A stretch of 64,000 nucleotides of DNA from Biomphalaria glabrata. Lineage: Eukaryota > Mollusca > Gastropoda > Planorbidae. Of this stretch, positions 10,650-22,224 are shown piece after piece. A program made the translations under genes and the position numbers. Within the stretch, counting starts at the first letter, position 1. Each line of letters opens with the position of its first letter. Location: contig NC_074715.1 of assembly GCF_947242115.1 (NCBI RefSeq), positions 30,329,827-30,393,826 of the forward strand, read 5' to 3'. Under the pieces are notes generated by a model, which saw only the letters and a program-made list of their open reading frames with translations, was not told the DNA's origin and made no database searches.

Positions 10650-10738
10650 GTGACTATACTCATAATGGTTGTGGCGGACACTGTATAGCTTGTGACAGCA
10701 TGTTTCCTTCCTGTGTTGGCCTCAAAGATGGAATGAAT
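10650..10738 (+). pseudogene. CBM14 copy 1, third-exon homologue
   Basis: Bounded by a CTCAATCAG acceptor and a GTAAGT donor. It reads CDYTHNGCGGHCIACDSMFP then SCVGLKDGMN when joined in phase 1, matching exon 4 of copy 2 and of copy 3 in length, cysteine order and the SCxGLxDG core. The splice sites are intact. It is called a pseudogene piece because the upstream donor is poor and the next exon carries a frameshift. Confidence 0.65.
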
Positions 10739-11039
10739 GTAAGTAAGTTAAGGCCCTTTCCTCATTACTTAGTATGTAGTTATTTACTTATGTATTCTCT
10801 TACCTACAACAAAGGAATTGAACTAGGAAACGGAAAACAATGCTTTCATCGCTCTTTCTTTAATTAGATATGTAATCATCAAATGTTCCTCCATACGAGA
10901 ATATTGTCTCTTTAGAGGGTTCTCTTTGAAGTGGCCTCTCCTTTTAGAGCACTCAAAACAAGAAAAAGCTATAAATCACTTTCAAAAAAGACAATGAATC
11001 CTTTACATCTTATAGTGCGATTATTTCGCTCTTACTAAT

Positions 11040-11500
11040 TAATAGTTATCCGCCCCCCCCCCCCCCACACACACACCTTTCCGAGAAAGAATTCTGGTTA
11101 AGTGAATGTACAAATCTACTAGACTTAATAATCTTCCAATGATAGGCCTTTAGTTCTAGGCTTAACAGGCTGCTCAAAATCTTACTGAACATTTATGTAT
11201 TGAACTCTTTAATGACTAGGCCCTACATGCGGAAATAGCAGAAGACGTATAGCCTGTTCAAGAGAAGTAATTTCTAGTTCTCGCGCCAAATTTAAATTGT
11301 TTTTCTTTTCATACTTTGAAAAACTCTAAAGATCAAACCAGTGCCAGTGTGACAAACGAATTAGTAATTGTTTTCCCAAAGATATACATAACAGTCAAAT
11401 TTCTAGGAAAACCACTAGAGCCGTTTTCGAGAAACGTGTCCGCCCATGAGGTTCCAGGTTTTGCCCACTCTGAATGTCTGACTTGAATAGATGTATTGTA
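11040..11500 (+). repeat. Intron with dispersed repeat
   Basis: A C-run (11050-11067) is followed by a copy of the repeat described at 4240-4600 (about 11210-11480; shared AGTCAAATTTCT and AGAGCCGTTTTCGAG). Confidence 0.5.
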
Positions 11501-11504
11501 AGAC

Positions 11505-11870
11505 TAAGACTAAGATGGCTTTATCTTATGGAAATTTGTTGTGATTACAAGGACTCTTTTCTCATACAAAGACAACACAACAAAACATACACATAAATAA
11601 AACAGGCACAAAATAAAGAATTCATACAGCGACTACACACAGGCATCTTGGTCCTTATCATGTTTCCTGATCAACGAGTGGCGTTGATATAGTTTGACCG
11701 AGTGAGGTACAAACGAGTTTTTGTACCGATCTGTTCTTGTTTTGATTGACAGCAGTCACCCACTTCGCGACGACCTGACGTAGTTCTAATGGAGCGGGTG
11801 GCCGTTCTTAGACACTTTTGTTCAAAAATAATATTACAATAATTAGTTTTACATTGAACCAAATATGCAT
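11505..11870 (-). repeat. Possible LINE 3' end
   Basis: On the minus strand the block ends in CATCTTAGTCTTAGTCTTAC, a short tandem tail like those of other LINE copies here. The body is not assignable to a domain. Low-confidence assignment from tail structure only. Confidence 0.35.
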
Positions 11871-12101
11871 AAGTAATAGGTCTGTATTATAATAGCTTTT
11901 AAAATCAAAAATCTCAAAATGTAACACTCTCGGCTTTAAAAATATAATTATAATAAGTTATAATAAACAATAGTTATATATGAATTGTTTTCCGATGGCT
12001 CTATAAATCATTCTATTTACTTTTTTTTCTTATAACTTTAAAACTTTTTAGTATTTATTTATTAAAGTTTATCATAAAATCACTTGCATGGTCATTCCCA
12101 G

Positions 12102-12415
12102 ATTTATCCGCTCAGAGAATGGACTCCACATTACATTCAGTGCGACACGGAAAGACTTAATGACACTTATGTCTGTAGTCCTCACCACCCCTCAGGGACA
12201 AGTAGACTTTTCTCGCCTCTTAAGTCAGAGAGTGTGTTTCTGTCTGGGAAGTGCCAAACAGTGAAGGCGGACGGGCTCCAAGCTGCGAAGGGAAACTTGA
12301 TGGTTACCACGTGACCGATGAAAGGCCGGACATTTACTACACTTGTCCATCAGCTGAGGTCTACTACTGTACCCCACCAACCATTTTCCTAAGTACATAT
12401 AACAGTTGTGGATAG
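12102..12415 (+). pseudogene. CBM14 copy 1, fourth-exon homologue with a frameshift
   Basis: It begins after CATTCCCAG and reads IYPLREWTPHYIQCDTERLN, matching the last exon of copies 2 and 3. About 12230-12240, one base is missing relative to the paralogues. Beyond it a second frame continues the homology (CVSVWEVPNSEGG, then APSCEGKLDGY and IYYTCPSAEVYYC) to TAG 12413-12415. The exon is 314 bases against 315 in copy 3. A true loss of function and a sequencing or assembly error both fit. AATAAA lies at 12551. Confidence 0.7.
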
Positions 12416-12550
12416 AGGAAGACTATCGCCAGATCTAAGAATCAATCAATATTAGCTGCATGTTTACTTTTAAAAATCACAATCACCTTTGTCAAGTGTT
12501 TTATTTTAAGTTGATTGATTGTTTCTTAGCTGAGTTTGGATGGCAAGAAA

Positions 12551-12556
12551 AATAAA
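12551..12556 (+). terminator. Poly(A) signal after the copy 1 fourth exon
   Basis: AATAAA 136 bases past the fourth-exon stop. It would serve a long, four-exon transcript. Confidence 0.4.
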
Positions 12557-12699
12557 ACAAAAAGCATTTACTGCCAGAAATAAATTTGGATTGAGCGTAT
12601 CATGGGTCTATTTGTATTCGAGTCTTTATGCATGCATTTTGCTTTGTATAAATCCCATTTGTCGGGTACATATATATATATACATATAATTCTCTTCAT

Positions 12700-12969
12700 G
12701 GCTCAAGAGTTTGGACACGCAAGAAGTAAAGGAAAGATCACTCTTTTATTTCTGCAAGTCGGACGGACTAGAGTTACCCTACGAAATAAAAAGGGGGGGG
12801 GGGGAGAACAAGTAGTGTTCACACGTCTCAAAATAGCAGGGCGGACCGTTGTGACCAAGAAAGATCACTTTTTTTATTTCTACCTCAGGTAGTTTTAGCG
12901 GAGAAAAAAGAGAGGGGGGGGGGGGGGGAGAACAAGTAATCTACTCTGTATTCACCCGTCACTAAATAG
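12700..12969 (+). repeat. Repeat R, tandemly doubled
   Basis: Two ~130-base units contain AAAGATCACT...TTTATTTCT, a G-run (12792-12804; 12916-12930), then GAGAACAAGTA and TAGCAGGG. The same family, inverted, surrounds the transposons at 42300-45840. Confidence 0.65.
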
Positions 12970-13438
12970 CAGGGCCGGGCTCAATCTTTGTGGGGCCCTA
13001 TGCCAAACGTATTTCGGGGGCCAAGCTTGGGTAGGAATATAGATAACAAGTGAAATTTAAGAGTTTGTATTAGACAAAATAAATTCGTCTTTGCATTTTA
13101 TTCATTCTTTACCTACAGAATTACTTTTCGAGCCTTGTTGACCTCAAGTAATTCTTCATTAGTTTGAGGCGCAAGAAGCTTCTTTTACCAGATTCCATAA
13201 TTAACTGTATTGCATAATGCCGTTTTTTTTTTTCATCGCGCGTAGGATTGGCGTTTTCCATTTTGAATGACAACCCAGGAAAATTTTTTTTTAGTTTTCA
13301 AAAGATTTTAATAATTTCCAAAGATTTCCACGACTTTTTCGTATATTTTGCAATATCAGGAGATTTCAAGGAGCTCTTGGTAAATCAGGAGGTTTTGGGA
13401 ATTCTGTTATAAAATAAAATGGCCTATGGCCGGCCCTG
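12970..13438. mobile_element. Non-autonomous hAT-like element, 469 bp
   Basis: Ends CAGGGCCGGGC and GGCCGGCCCTG are inverted. The flanks CTAAATAG and CAAAATAA match at 6 of 8. The interior resembles 25557-26067 and 42022-42300 (TTTGCATTTTATTCATTCTT; GACCTCAAGTAATT), including a decayed hAT C-terminal coding trace. Confidence 0.7.
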
Positions 13439-13439
13439 C

Positions 13440-14170
13440 AAAATAACGCATTCGTTGATACGACGTGGGTCAACTAGTTTTATATAAAGAAATAAAATGG
13501 TACTGTTAAAAAATAGGTGAAGAACGTAACTAATAATAAAACAGAAAGACTTGCGCTATTATACTAAATTAATCTAGCATGTCCTATTCAAATCAATGAC
13601 TAACACTTTAGCTTTGTCTTTAAGTCTAAAGATGAAATAGAAGTGCACTAATAGATGTGTCAGACCCGCTTGACCAAGATCTACATATTTCGTCACATTC
13701 GATGCAGACGAATCAACACTTCCTAGAAAACTCCCGAAACAATCTAAATGAGTTTGTCTTTTGCAATGACCTCTGCAGTGCTAGTCACTGCCAAGAACAT
13801 ATCAAAAGGCATGTCAAGGAACCTGGCATAGTTTGTGAGAATTAGATCTATGTCAGTTAGATGTAATTGCAGTTAATAAAACACTAAAGAAAAAAAAGAT
13901 AAGATTCTTGATTAGAGAAAAGCAGATAAATAAAAAAAATAATACACCAAAGAAGCTTCTCAGAGAATATAAGATTGACACGTCGAGAGAAAGTTGATGC
14001 AGTAAGCTCCAGGTAGTCTCGAAATATGGAATGAAACAAAGCTCATATCTCTACAAGTTATAAACTATTTTTAGTTTTTTTTCCTTGGTCAGTGTGTTGT
14101 ATATACATTTGGTTTACATTTTATATATGATTATATGTGTTAGTACTTATTTATACCACAAACATCGTTT
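13440..14170. other. Between copies 1 and 2, no gene seen
   Basis: No exon with splice support. A short plus-strand frame near 13757-13800 (FCNDLCSASHCQE) weakly resembles the CBM14 third cysteine exon; see findings. Confidence 0.45.
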
Positions 14171-14228
14171 GTCATTGTTTTATTTTCTTTATTGCATTCA
14201 TCTTACAAATCAAAAAAGCATCACACAG

Positions 14229-14397
<169 letters not shown>

Positions 14398-14528
14398 CAG
14401 TCGGATTAATTCATACATTTGAATGCAACATTATTTTGGATAAAAAAAATTTTGAAATGAAAAAAAAAGGATTTTCTTCAGATGATTCTTATAAATTACT
14501 TGTTATTATTAAGTTAGTTGTCAATTGC

Positions 14529-14834
14529 TTAGCTACAGCTCCCATTTCTGAAGACAGTTCCCACAGGGCAGTAGGCAACGACGGCCCCGGGACAAGTGTA
14601 ATAGACAGCAGGGTTCTCGTCTGTTCGGTACTTCCCAGCAGCCTTTCCATCACAGCTCGGCTCAAGTCCGCCTTTGTCTCTCGGGACTTCCCACAGGGAC
14701 ACGCAGGTTTTCTTGACGGGAGAGTAGATACCAGCGCCACCTACAGGAGCACTAGGGCACATTAATCTGGCGTTTATCGTTCTTTGTGTATCGCACTCTA
14801 TATAATAGGGGGTCCACAGGCGCAGAGGATGCTC
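14529..14834 (-). CDS. Copy 2 exon 5: end of module 3 and module 4
   Basis: The acceptor CATGTTTAG precedes GAG CAT CCT. It reads EHPLRLWTPYYIECD, completes module 3 with MCPS and KKTC, then gives module 4 (SCDGKAAGKY, AVYYTCPGAVVAYCPVG, NGSC) and TAA at 14531-14529. The 102 codons are undisturbed. Confidence 0.85.
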   Translation of the reverse strand, partial: EHPLRLWTPYYIECDTQRTINARLMCPSAPVGGAGIYSPVKKTCVSLWEVPRDKGGLEPSCDGKAAGKYRTDENPAVYYTCPGAVVAYCPVGTVFRNGSCS

Positions 14835-17800
14835 CTAAACATGAAATCAACAATATTAGAAAAAACAAGATAACAATGTTATATTGAGTTTTCATTCAAA
14901 CTAGTAGACAGCCTACGTGGGTCCGCTTTTTGGTAATGGATGCAGAAAAATAGACACGACAAACACAGGGTGAAATGTAATTTACTATTGAGCTTTTTTT
15001 TTTTTTTTTTACAGATGAATATGTTCCCATCGACGGGTATCAATAGAGCACATCGCTAATGGTCATTCCCACACAAACTGTCTCTTAAATCTTGTTTTAA
15101 AATATGTCAAAATGTAAGGCACACAAAGTTTAGACTTGATAACTACAGTGCACAATTAGGGTGACAACTCTAAGTAGCTGTAACACTTAGATTCTTAAAA
15201 GCACATGGTATGCATTATATCTAACTTAAACAACATTATCTTTGACAAATAACAATAAGTATGTAAAGTCAAAATTACTTATTCACCTTCATTACGGACA
15301 ATATCTCGGTAACTATTTGAATATGAACTTTGTCTTGTTTTAAAAATGGTTATGATCATATTATAATCTAGAACAATAACTCAAGCAAACGGTTGGCATA
15401 TAGAGTTAAACAAAAATGGTTGGAGTTTAGAAGACTCAAAGTTACGATTGCACTGATATTTCTGACAATGCTACAAATTCAGGTGAAAACAGATTTCCAA
15501 TAACATCTGAATTTTTTTTTAAAAAGCTAAACGAGAAACGAACACCCAGACAGACGGTCTGACAGACATAAAACTAGTTAAGTTTTTTTTCAATTTATCG
15601 AGGACGTTAGACAAAAGAAAGATTCAGCGTTTCTATATGTTGTGGTAGTATTTAGATAGATATTTCCAGAGGGTGGTGGTTGAGGCGAAGAAGAAAGTAG
15701 GTTTTAAACTGAGGCAGTCGGAGATACTTTTGACTAGTCCAAACTCGTTGCATCTAGTCTTACGTGTCTCTACTTACATGAAAGCCATCAGAAAGTCCTG
15801 CACATGACGGAAGTCGGTCATTACAAGGCTGGCAATGGCTAGTTCCACACAAGTTATTGACGTAGGCACCTAGAGACCAAAGAAATATTTTTCTTACTGA
15901 ACACAAAAAAACAACTTTATTTTTTTTAAGATATTCATTTACACTTCGGCAATAACATTTCAATGTGGACCCACTGGGAACACGTGCCAACTTGAAGTGG
16001 TGGTGGAGAATAAAATGTTTTGTTTAGAACATGAAAATGTTCAACAGCTGTAATGAATATTTAAAATTGTTATACAAGTCGATTACTGTCTATAGAAATC
16101 CTCTACAGTGAAACAGCGTTAGCTCTACTGTAAAGACCCTCTAGATTATAATTACAAAACAAAAGTGACTGCAAGTTTGAAGGCGTACCGTGGGAAGCGT
16201 GGTCAAAAGGCTAAATACCCTTGGCTTGGCTGCCTATGAAGGGGCTTGAGGTTCGACACCCGACTCGAGCAGAGTTGTGTTTACTGAGCGCCTAAAGGCA
16301 GCACAGAAAAACCTTCTCCCAGATACCCCCTCCCACCACTGGTCCACAAATGAGGTTGGTCCATATCGCTCTGAGCATGGAAGTAGCGCTATATATAAAC
16401 GCTATAATTTATTTATTGCAAGCAAAATATGTGAAACACAGTAATGCAGACGAATTAAAAGATGTGCCTGTGTTCACCGCATGACAGAAACAAACAAACA
16501 ATTGCTTATTCAGTGGAAACGTAAGTCAGCATGGCATGTCACTCCAGCATAACATATTGAAATGAAACAATCAGTATCGTTTTTTTAACATTATTGTTAA
16601 CCGCCTTCAATCGTCAGATGACTATGGATTATCTTGAAAAATTCTTGTTGTGATTGTAGTACTCTTGACCACATACATTATAGGTCAAAGTGGCGCCTGC
16701 CCTGGTGTTTGAGGAGCCAGTCTTAGATTGTCTCGTTTTTCAATATCGTATGATATCGTGACTACCTGGTCCCCTTTATCTTGTTACTATCTCATTTCAT
16801 AATTGATTTGAAGCAAATAAAGTCATCACAGAAATAACTTTTAAATTTGTATCAACTGTGTGCCTGGATGTACTCACAAGGTTCAACGTCTGGATTTCTG
16901 TAAGGGCCGCAGTAAGCTTCTTTGAAAGATTTGCATCGCCTCTCTACAATGTCAAAGAGTTGGGGGTAAGGGCATTCACTTTCAAACTCCTTCAAGAAGC
17001 CTCTAGGATCTCGAATCGAATGGTCAGAGCAGTTGTAGTATCTTTGACAAATTGTTGGGTGACCAATGAGTGTTGCTCCTCTAGAACATTCCCGTACAGC
17101 GTTCTCTCCTGTTGGTCAAAATATTGAATAAATTAATACATTAATAAACACGTCATGGTCTTGAATTATATATTACCGTCTCTTCATTTATTCTCCAGTT
17201 CCAAGTAGAATGTTAAGGAAAGAAGAACACACTACACCGCAATACTCTGTGTTAGCAGAACTCAAACAAGCACAATATCAAATATCCTTTAAAAAAACGA
17301 GGCTTATCTAAGGAAAAGAACTCCGCATTATATATCTCAATAATGTAGAAGTTATTTCCCTTTATAAATATCAATAATTCATTGACTTTTTGTTTAAATT
17401 TTTAATTGATTAAAAATTCACGTAGAATCTAATAATTTTTGGGTGATACATAATGCCAATGAACAGTAGTTATCCAATTATGGAATTCACAACAGAATTC
17501 ACTTTTTTTTTTCATTTCTTCTTAACCCTAACCTCTATAACAAGATAACAACGACATAAAAAGAAAACGAGTTTTACACCTGCACGAAGACATTGAGCCT
17601 CTGTAGTGACAGAGAAGATAAATATCAAATAGTACAAACGTCATGAAAGTTTCTTAGTGTTATTCTAATTACTCACGGCTGCAGGTGTCGTAGTGAGAGA
17701 ACTCAGTTGCACAAGCGTTGAAGACATTGCTAAATCTTGTGCCTGGGGCACAGTACGTCTGGTGAGGGACTCCAAAAGAACACGAGAAAAAAGATGTACA

Positions 17801-17944
17801 GTCGTCAGGATGGACGTAGTAGAAGGCCCTTGGTGCTGGAATGGCAGCGCTTGGTTGCGGACACTTGTTGGGGACATCCACGGGGACCGAGCAGACGTAT
17901 CCAATCAGGAAGAAGGAAACACAAAAGTTGGCACAAAAAGGCAT
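14529..17944 (-). CDS. CBM14 copy 2: secreted four-module chitin-binding-type protein (298 aa)
   Basis: Coding exons on the minus strand are 17944-17677, 17108-16878, 15869-15778 and 14834-14529, joined in phases 1, 1 and 0, with GT/AG sites throughout. The 897 bases give 298 residues. Residues 1-20 (MPFCANFCVSFFLIGYVCSV) form a signal peptide. Module 1 (28-88) has six cysteines (28, 49, 55, 65, 78, 88) in the peritrophin-A order and the YYVHPDDCTSFFSC core. Module 2 (97-156) has CQRYYNC and ECPYPQLFD. Module 3 spans exons 4 and 5 (PSCAGLSDGFH then LWTPYYIECD, MCPS, KTC). Module 4 is SCDGKAAGKY...AVYYTCPG. The fold binds chitin in related proteins; this ligand is inferred. It lies tail to tail with copy 1 and parallel to copy 3. 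A leader exon at 18516-18540 and a TATA motif precede it. Confidence 0.85.
15065..15110 (+). repeat. SINE tail fragment
   Basis: ACACAAACTGTCT and AATCTTGTTTTAA match the 3' end of the hairpin-tailed SINEs. The head is absent. It lies in intron 4 of copy 2. Confidence 0.5.
15778..15869 (-). CDS. Copy 2 exon 4: start of module 3
   Basis: The acceptor TCTCTAG and donor GTAAGT bound 92 bases. It finishes the split cysteine codon 167 and reads AYVNNLCGTSHCQPC then NDRLPSCAGLSDGFH. The C-x4-C-x2-C cluster before the CBM14-like SCxGLxDG start is common to all three paralogues. Confidence 0.85.
16190..16425 (+). repeat. Third tRNA-derived SINE type
   Basis: A tRNA-like head with AGCGTGGTCAAAAGGCTAA and B-box-like GGTTCGACACC (16251-16261) is followed by a body (ACCTTCTCCCAGATACCCCC, TGGTCCACAAATGAGG) and ends ATAAACGCTATAATTTATTT. 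It is unrelated to the other two SINE bodies. It sits in an intron of copy 2 on the opposite strand. Confidence 0.65.
16878..17108 (-). CDS. Copy 2 exon 3: module 2
   Basis: The acceptor TTGACCAACAG and donor GTGAGT bound 231 bases. It reads RENAVRECSRGATLIGHPTI then CQRYYNC, ECPYPQLFD, RRC and AYC. The six-cysteine pattern C-x12-C-x5-C-x18-C-x12-C-x7-C fits peritrophin-A. The ENAVRECSRGA start is shared nearly exactly with copy 3. Confidence 0.85.
17280..17400 (+). repeat. Family F fragment in intron 2
   Basis: GGCTTATCTAAGGAAAAGAA, CTCAATAATGTAG and TTATTTCCC repeat the text at 296-420. Confidence 0.5.
17677..17944 (-). CDS. Copy 2 exon 2: signal peptide and module 1
   Basis: The start ATG (17944-17942) lies 12 bases after a TTTGAACACAG acceptor. 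The exon ends in phase 1 at GTGAGT. It encodes the secretion signal and a complete six-cysteine module ending HYDTCS. Confidence 0.85.
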
Positions 17945-18509
17945 CGTGATGATTGGCTGTGTTCAAAGTGTCTAAGAAATGTACACATTTAGGTCAGTTA
18001 TAAATGGTACAAAATTTAGTTAAATGTGTAAACACGAGGTAATTAAAAACTCATTTAAAAAATATGATGATATGATCCCAATTATGAAAAAAAAATGTTA
18101 TTAATCTGCAATAATAACTGCAATATATGTTGTGCCAAAAATAATTTCATGTATTTTCTTTCGTTCTAAAGAGATCTAATTCATGATTATACATCAATAC
18201 TTCATGAGCTTCGCAGTCGCCAAATACAGGTGTCAGTGAATGTGTTATACAAAATGCATATTGTTCTAACTTTGTAATATCTACACATCTTTGTCTCTTT
18301 CTCTCAATCCATTTCTTGAGTCTAAATTTAGAACAATCATCTTTTTAATAATAAGTTAATTTGTTTTTATTTATTTGGATTGTCATTTTTCATATTTAAT
18401 ATTTGTCATTCTGCAATCACTGCTAAGTATATGACCAGTCGAAGAGAAGAGAGAGAGAGTATGTCAGAGGAAGGGAGATTATAGGCTGTAAACTTCAGTA
18501 GTCGCGTTG

Positions 18510-18570
18510 ACTTACCTGTTTCTTCAATAACAACTGTCACTGTTCAAGATTTATTCTGTTTATATATTTT
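18510..18570 (-). promoter_or_regulatory. Promoter and leader exon of copy 2
   Basis: On the minus strand ATATATAAACA (near 18557-18567) is followed about 25-30 bases later by a short leader that ends GAAGAAACAG at 18516, directly before GTAAGT. It would splice to the acceptor at 17957. The same design (TATA, tiny leader, intron) occurs in copy 3. Confidence 0.55.
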
Positions 18571-19300
18571 GATTCGACCTACTCGAACGCTATTAATAGA
18601 TTAATAACCGTATTTTATAACCAGTCAACCCCCTTTTATTTTTTTTCAATCGCCTCGTTGTTTTCACATCCGGAAGACTTCCGGGTAATTGTTGAGACGT
18701 TTAAGTTATAGCATTACAACTTGACAATGTCAATAACACAGAAATGAAGATGAAGAACTTTATTTAGAATTCAAAAAAAAAAGATGGCATTGAATTCATT
18801 ACAGTAGACTGGCGGCATTCATTGATGTTTGGGGCTGAAGCTACACTCTAAACAATCAGAGACATTCTCCTTATTTTGTGTCTCCTGTTGAGTTCCAGAT
18901 TGATTCATTGGTACAGCATTACCCATTTTTTTGTCTTTTTTAAAAACCATTTTCAGTTTTAACATTTTGATTACATTGTACTTTTATTAAAACTTATAAA
19001 GTCAGCTCGACATGTATAGCTAGATTTGATCTCAATCCAGGTCTGTGAACTTCACAAGCCAAGCATGTTACAAGGACAACGTCCGAAAGATTAAAGGACA
19101 AGATGTATTGACGTATTCGAATCTCTCGGATTAGCTTTATTTGAGATGTGATGTCAGATAGGATGCATCGAAATAAACTATTGGTGATGTTCTCGATTAA
19201 TGTTAATACCTGTTGTGTTTACACTTTAAATCTTAAGATCCTATTTACATTTTTATGCAATGACATACAGTAATAGATAAAAAGAAAAAAAAGTGACATA
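18571..19300. other. Intergenic, nothing recognised
   Basis: Upstream of copy 2. A short palindrome (TCCGGAAGACTTCCGG, 18669-18684) is the only local structure noticed. Confidence 0.45.
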
Positions 19301-19304
19301 GTGA

Positions 19305-19665
19305 AATGTAAGGGTAATATCAGGTAATATCAGGTAATATAAGGGGCATATAAGGGTAATATAAGGAAATATAAGGGAATATAATGGAATATAAGGGGCA
19401 TATAAGGGTAATATAAGGGGAATATAAGGGAATATAATGTAATATAAGGGTAATATAAGGGGAATATAAGGGAATATAATGGAATATAAGGGTAATATAA
19501 GGATAATATAAGGAAATATAAGGGAATATAAGGTAATATAATGGAATATAAGGGGCGTATAAGGGAAATATAAGGAAATATAAGGGAATATAATGGAATA
19601 TAGGTATAAGGGGCATATAAAGTAATATAATGGAATATAAGGGGCATATAAAGGTAATATAAGGG
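19305..19665 (+). repeat. Degenerate GGGAATATAA array
   Basis: Short units of about 10-14 bases (AAGGGAATATAA, AAGGGGCATATAA, AAGGTAATATAA, AATGGAATATAA) are reiterated for about 360 bases. The minus-strand frames rich in Tyr, Ile, Pro and Leu here are products of the repeat. Confidence 0.9.
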
Positions 19666-19974
19666 AACCTCCAGAAACAAAAAAACGTAAGAAAAAATCG
19701 GGAGAGATTTTGAAATCAATGGATTCAATGTCAAGGACGATAAGTTGAAAGATCCCTCTTGCCAACTTAATAACTCGAAAGTAGCTGTTCATCTTTGTAT
19801 CAAACCTGCTATTTTACCCCCAGATAGCTTTGCATTGATGTAGATCAACATCTTGGACAGTGCAACCACTTAAAATACGGCTTTCCTCCATAGTCTTTGA
19901 ACTTTTAAGTCAAAATAAAGTCTTTTAAATATTTTGATATTGAATTGAGTCAAGTCGAGAAAAGCTAGAAATTG

Positions 19975-22222
19975 TATTTAAGACTAGCTTGACCTGAGCA
20001 TGGTCAGTTGGCTTTGTATTTGTACAGGCCATACTTCATCGTTGTGCAGAAGTGTATTTAAGACTAGCTTGACCTGAGCATGGTCGGTTGTCTATTTGTA
20101 CAGGCCATACTTCATCGTTGTGCAGAAGTGTATTTAAGACTAGCTTGACCTGAGCATGGTCGGTTGGCTTTGTATTTGTACAGGCCATACTTCATCGTTG
20201 TGCAGAAGTGTATTTAAGACTAGCTTGACCTGAGCATGGTCGGTTGTCTATTTGTACAGGCCATACTTCATCGTTGTGCAGAAGTGTATTTAAGACTAGC
20301 TTGACCTGAGCATGGTCGGTTGTCTATTTGTACAGGCCATACTTCATCGTTGTGCAGAAGTGTATTTAAGACTAGCTTGACCTGAGCATGGTCGGTTGGC
20401 TTTGTATTTGTACAGGCCATACTTCATCGTTGTGCAGAAGTGTATTTAAGACTAGCTTGACCTGAGCATGGTCGGTTGTCTATTTGTACAGGCCATACTT
20501 CATCGTTGTGCAGAAGTGTATTTAAGACTAGCTTGACCTGAGCATGGTCGGTTGTCTATTTGTACAGGCCATACTTCATCGTTGTGCAGAAGTGTATTTA
20601 AGACTAGCTTGACCTGAGCATGGTCGGTTGTCTATTTGTACAGGCCATACTTCATCGTTGTGCAGAAGTGTATTTAAGACTAGCTTGACCTGAGCATGGT
20701 CGGTTGGCTTTGTATTTGTACAGGCCATACTTCATCGTTGTGCAGAAGTGTATTTAAGACTAGCTTGACCTGAGCATGGTCAGTTGGCTATTTGTACAGG
20801 CCATACTTCATCGTTGTGCAGAAGTGTATTTAAGACTAGCTTGACCTGAGCATGGTCAGTTGGCTATTTGTACAGGCCATACTTCATCGTTGTGCAGAAG
20901 TGTATTTAAGACTAGCTTGACCTGAGCATGGTCAGTTGGCTATTTGTACAGGCCATACTTCATCGTTGTGCAGAAGTGTATTTAAGACTAGCTTGACCTG
21001 ACCATGGTCAGTTGGCTATTTGTACAGGCCATACTTCATCGTTGTGCAGAAGTGTATTTAAGACTAGCTTGACCTGAGCATGGTCGGTTGTCTATTTGTA
21101 CAGGCCATACTTCATCGTTGTGCAGAAGTGTATTTAAGACTAGCTTGACCTGAGCATGGTCGGTTGTCTATTTGTACAGGCCATACTTCATCGTTGTGCA
21201 GAAGTGTATTTAAGACTAGCTTGACCTGAGCATGGTCGGTTGGCTTTGTATTTGTACAGGCCATACTTCATCGTTGTGCAGAAGTGTATTTAAGACTAGC
21301 TTGACCTGAGCATGGTCGGTTGTCTATTTGTACAGGCCATACTTCATCGTTGTGCAGAAGTGTATTTAAGACTAGCTTGACCTGAGCATGGTCGGTTGTC
21401 TATTTGTACAGGCCATACTTCATCGTTGTGCAGAAGTGTATTTAAGACTAGCTTGACCTGAGCATGGTCGGTTGGCTTTGTATTTGTACAGGCCATACTT
21501 CATCGTTGTGCAGAAGTGTATTTAAGACTAGCTTGACCTGAGCATGGTCAGTTGGCTATTTGTACAGGCCATACTTCATCGTTGTGCAGAAGTGTATTTA
21601 AGACTAGCTTGACCTGAGCATGGTCAGTTGGCTATTTGTACAGGCCATACTTCATCGTTGTGCAGAAGTGTATTTAAGACTAGCTTGACCTGAGCATGGT
21701 CGGTTGTCTATTTGTACAGGCCATACTTCATCGTTGTGCAGAAGTGTATTTAAGACTAGCTTGACCTGAGCATGGTCGGTTGGCTTTGTATTTGTACAGG
21801 CCATACTTCATCGTTGTGCAGAAGTGTATTTAAGACTAGCTTGACCTGAGCATGGTCGGTTGGCTTTGTATTTGTACAGGCCATACTTCATCGTTGTGCA
21901 GAAGTGTATTTAAGACTAGCTTGACCTGAGCATGGTCGGTTGGCTTTGTATTTGTACAGGCCATACTTCATCGTTGTGCAGAAGTGTATTTAAGACTAGC
22001 TTGACCTGAGCATGGTCGGTTGGCTTTGTATTTGTACAGGCCATACTTCATCGTTGTGCAGAAGTGTATTTAAGACTAGCTTGACCTGAGCATGGTCGGT
22101 TGGCTATTTGTACAGGCCATACTTCATCGTTGTGCAGAAGTGTATTTAAGACTAGCTTGACCTGAGCATGGTCGGTTGGCTATTTGTACAGGCCATACTT
22201 CATCGTTGTGCAGAAGTGTATT
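19975..22222 (+). repeat. 76/80-bp satellite, 29 copies with five variants
   Basis: The unit runs from GTATTTAAGACTAGCTTGAC through CAGGCCATACTTCATCG to TGTGCAGAAGT. The middle differs: GTCGGTTGTCTATTTG (B), GTCGGTTGGCTTTGTATTTG (C), GTCAGTTGGCTATTTG (D), GTCGGTTGGCTATTTG (E), GTCAGTTGGCTTTGTATTTG (A). A and C are 4 bases longer. The read order is A B C B B C B B B C D D D D B B C B B C D D B C C C C E E. Confidence 0.95.
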
Positions 22223-22224
22223 TG

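Noticed and set aside
17693-17992. Plus-strand frame of 99 codons
   Set aside because: Antisense shadow of CBM14 copy 2 exon 2.
19253-19792. Membrane-like minus-strand frames rich in Tyr, Ile, Leu and Pro
   Set aside because: Produced by the GGGAATATAA array; all three frames give similar low-complexity peptides.
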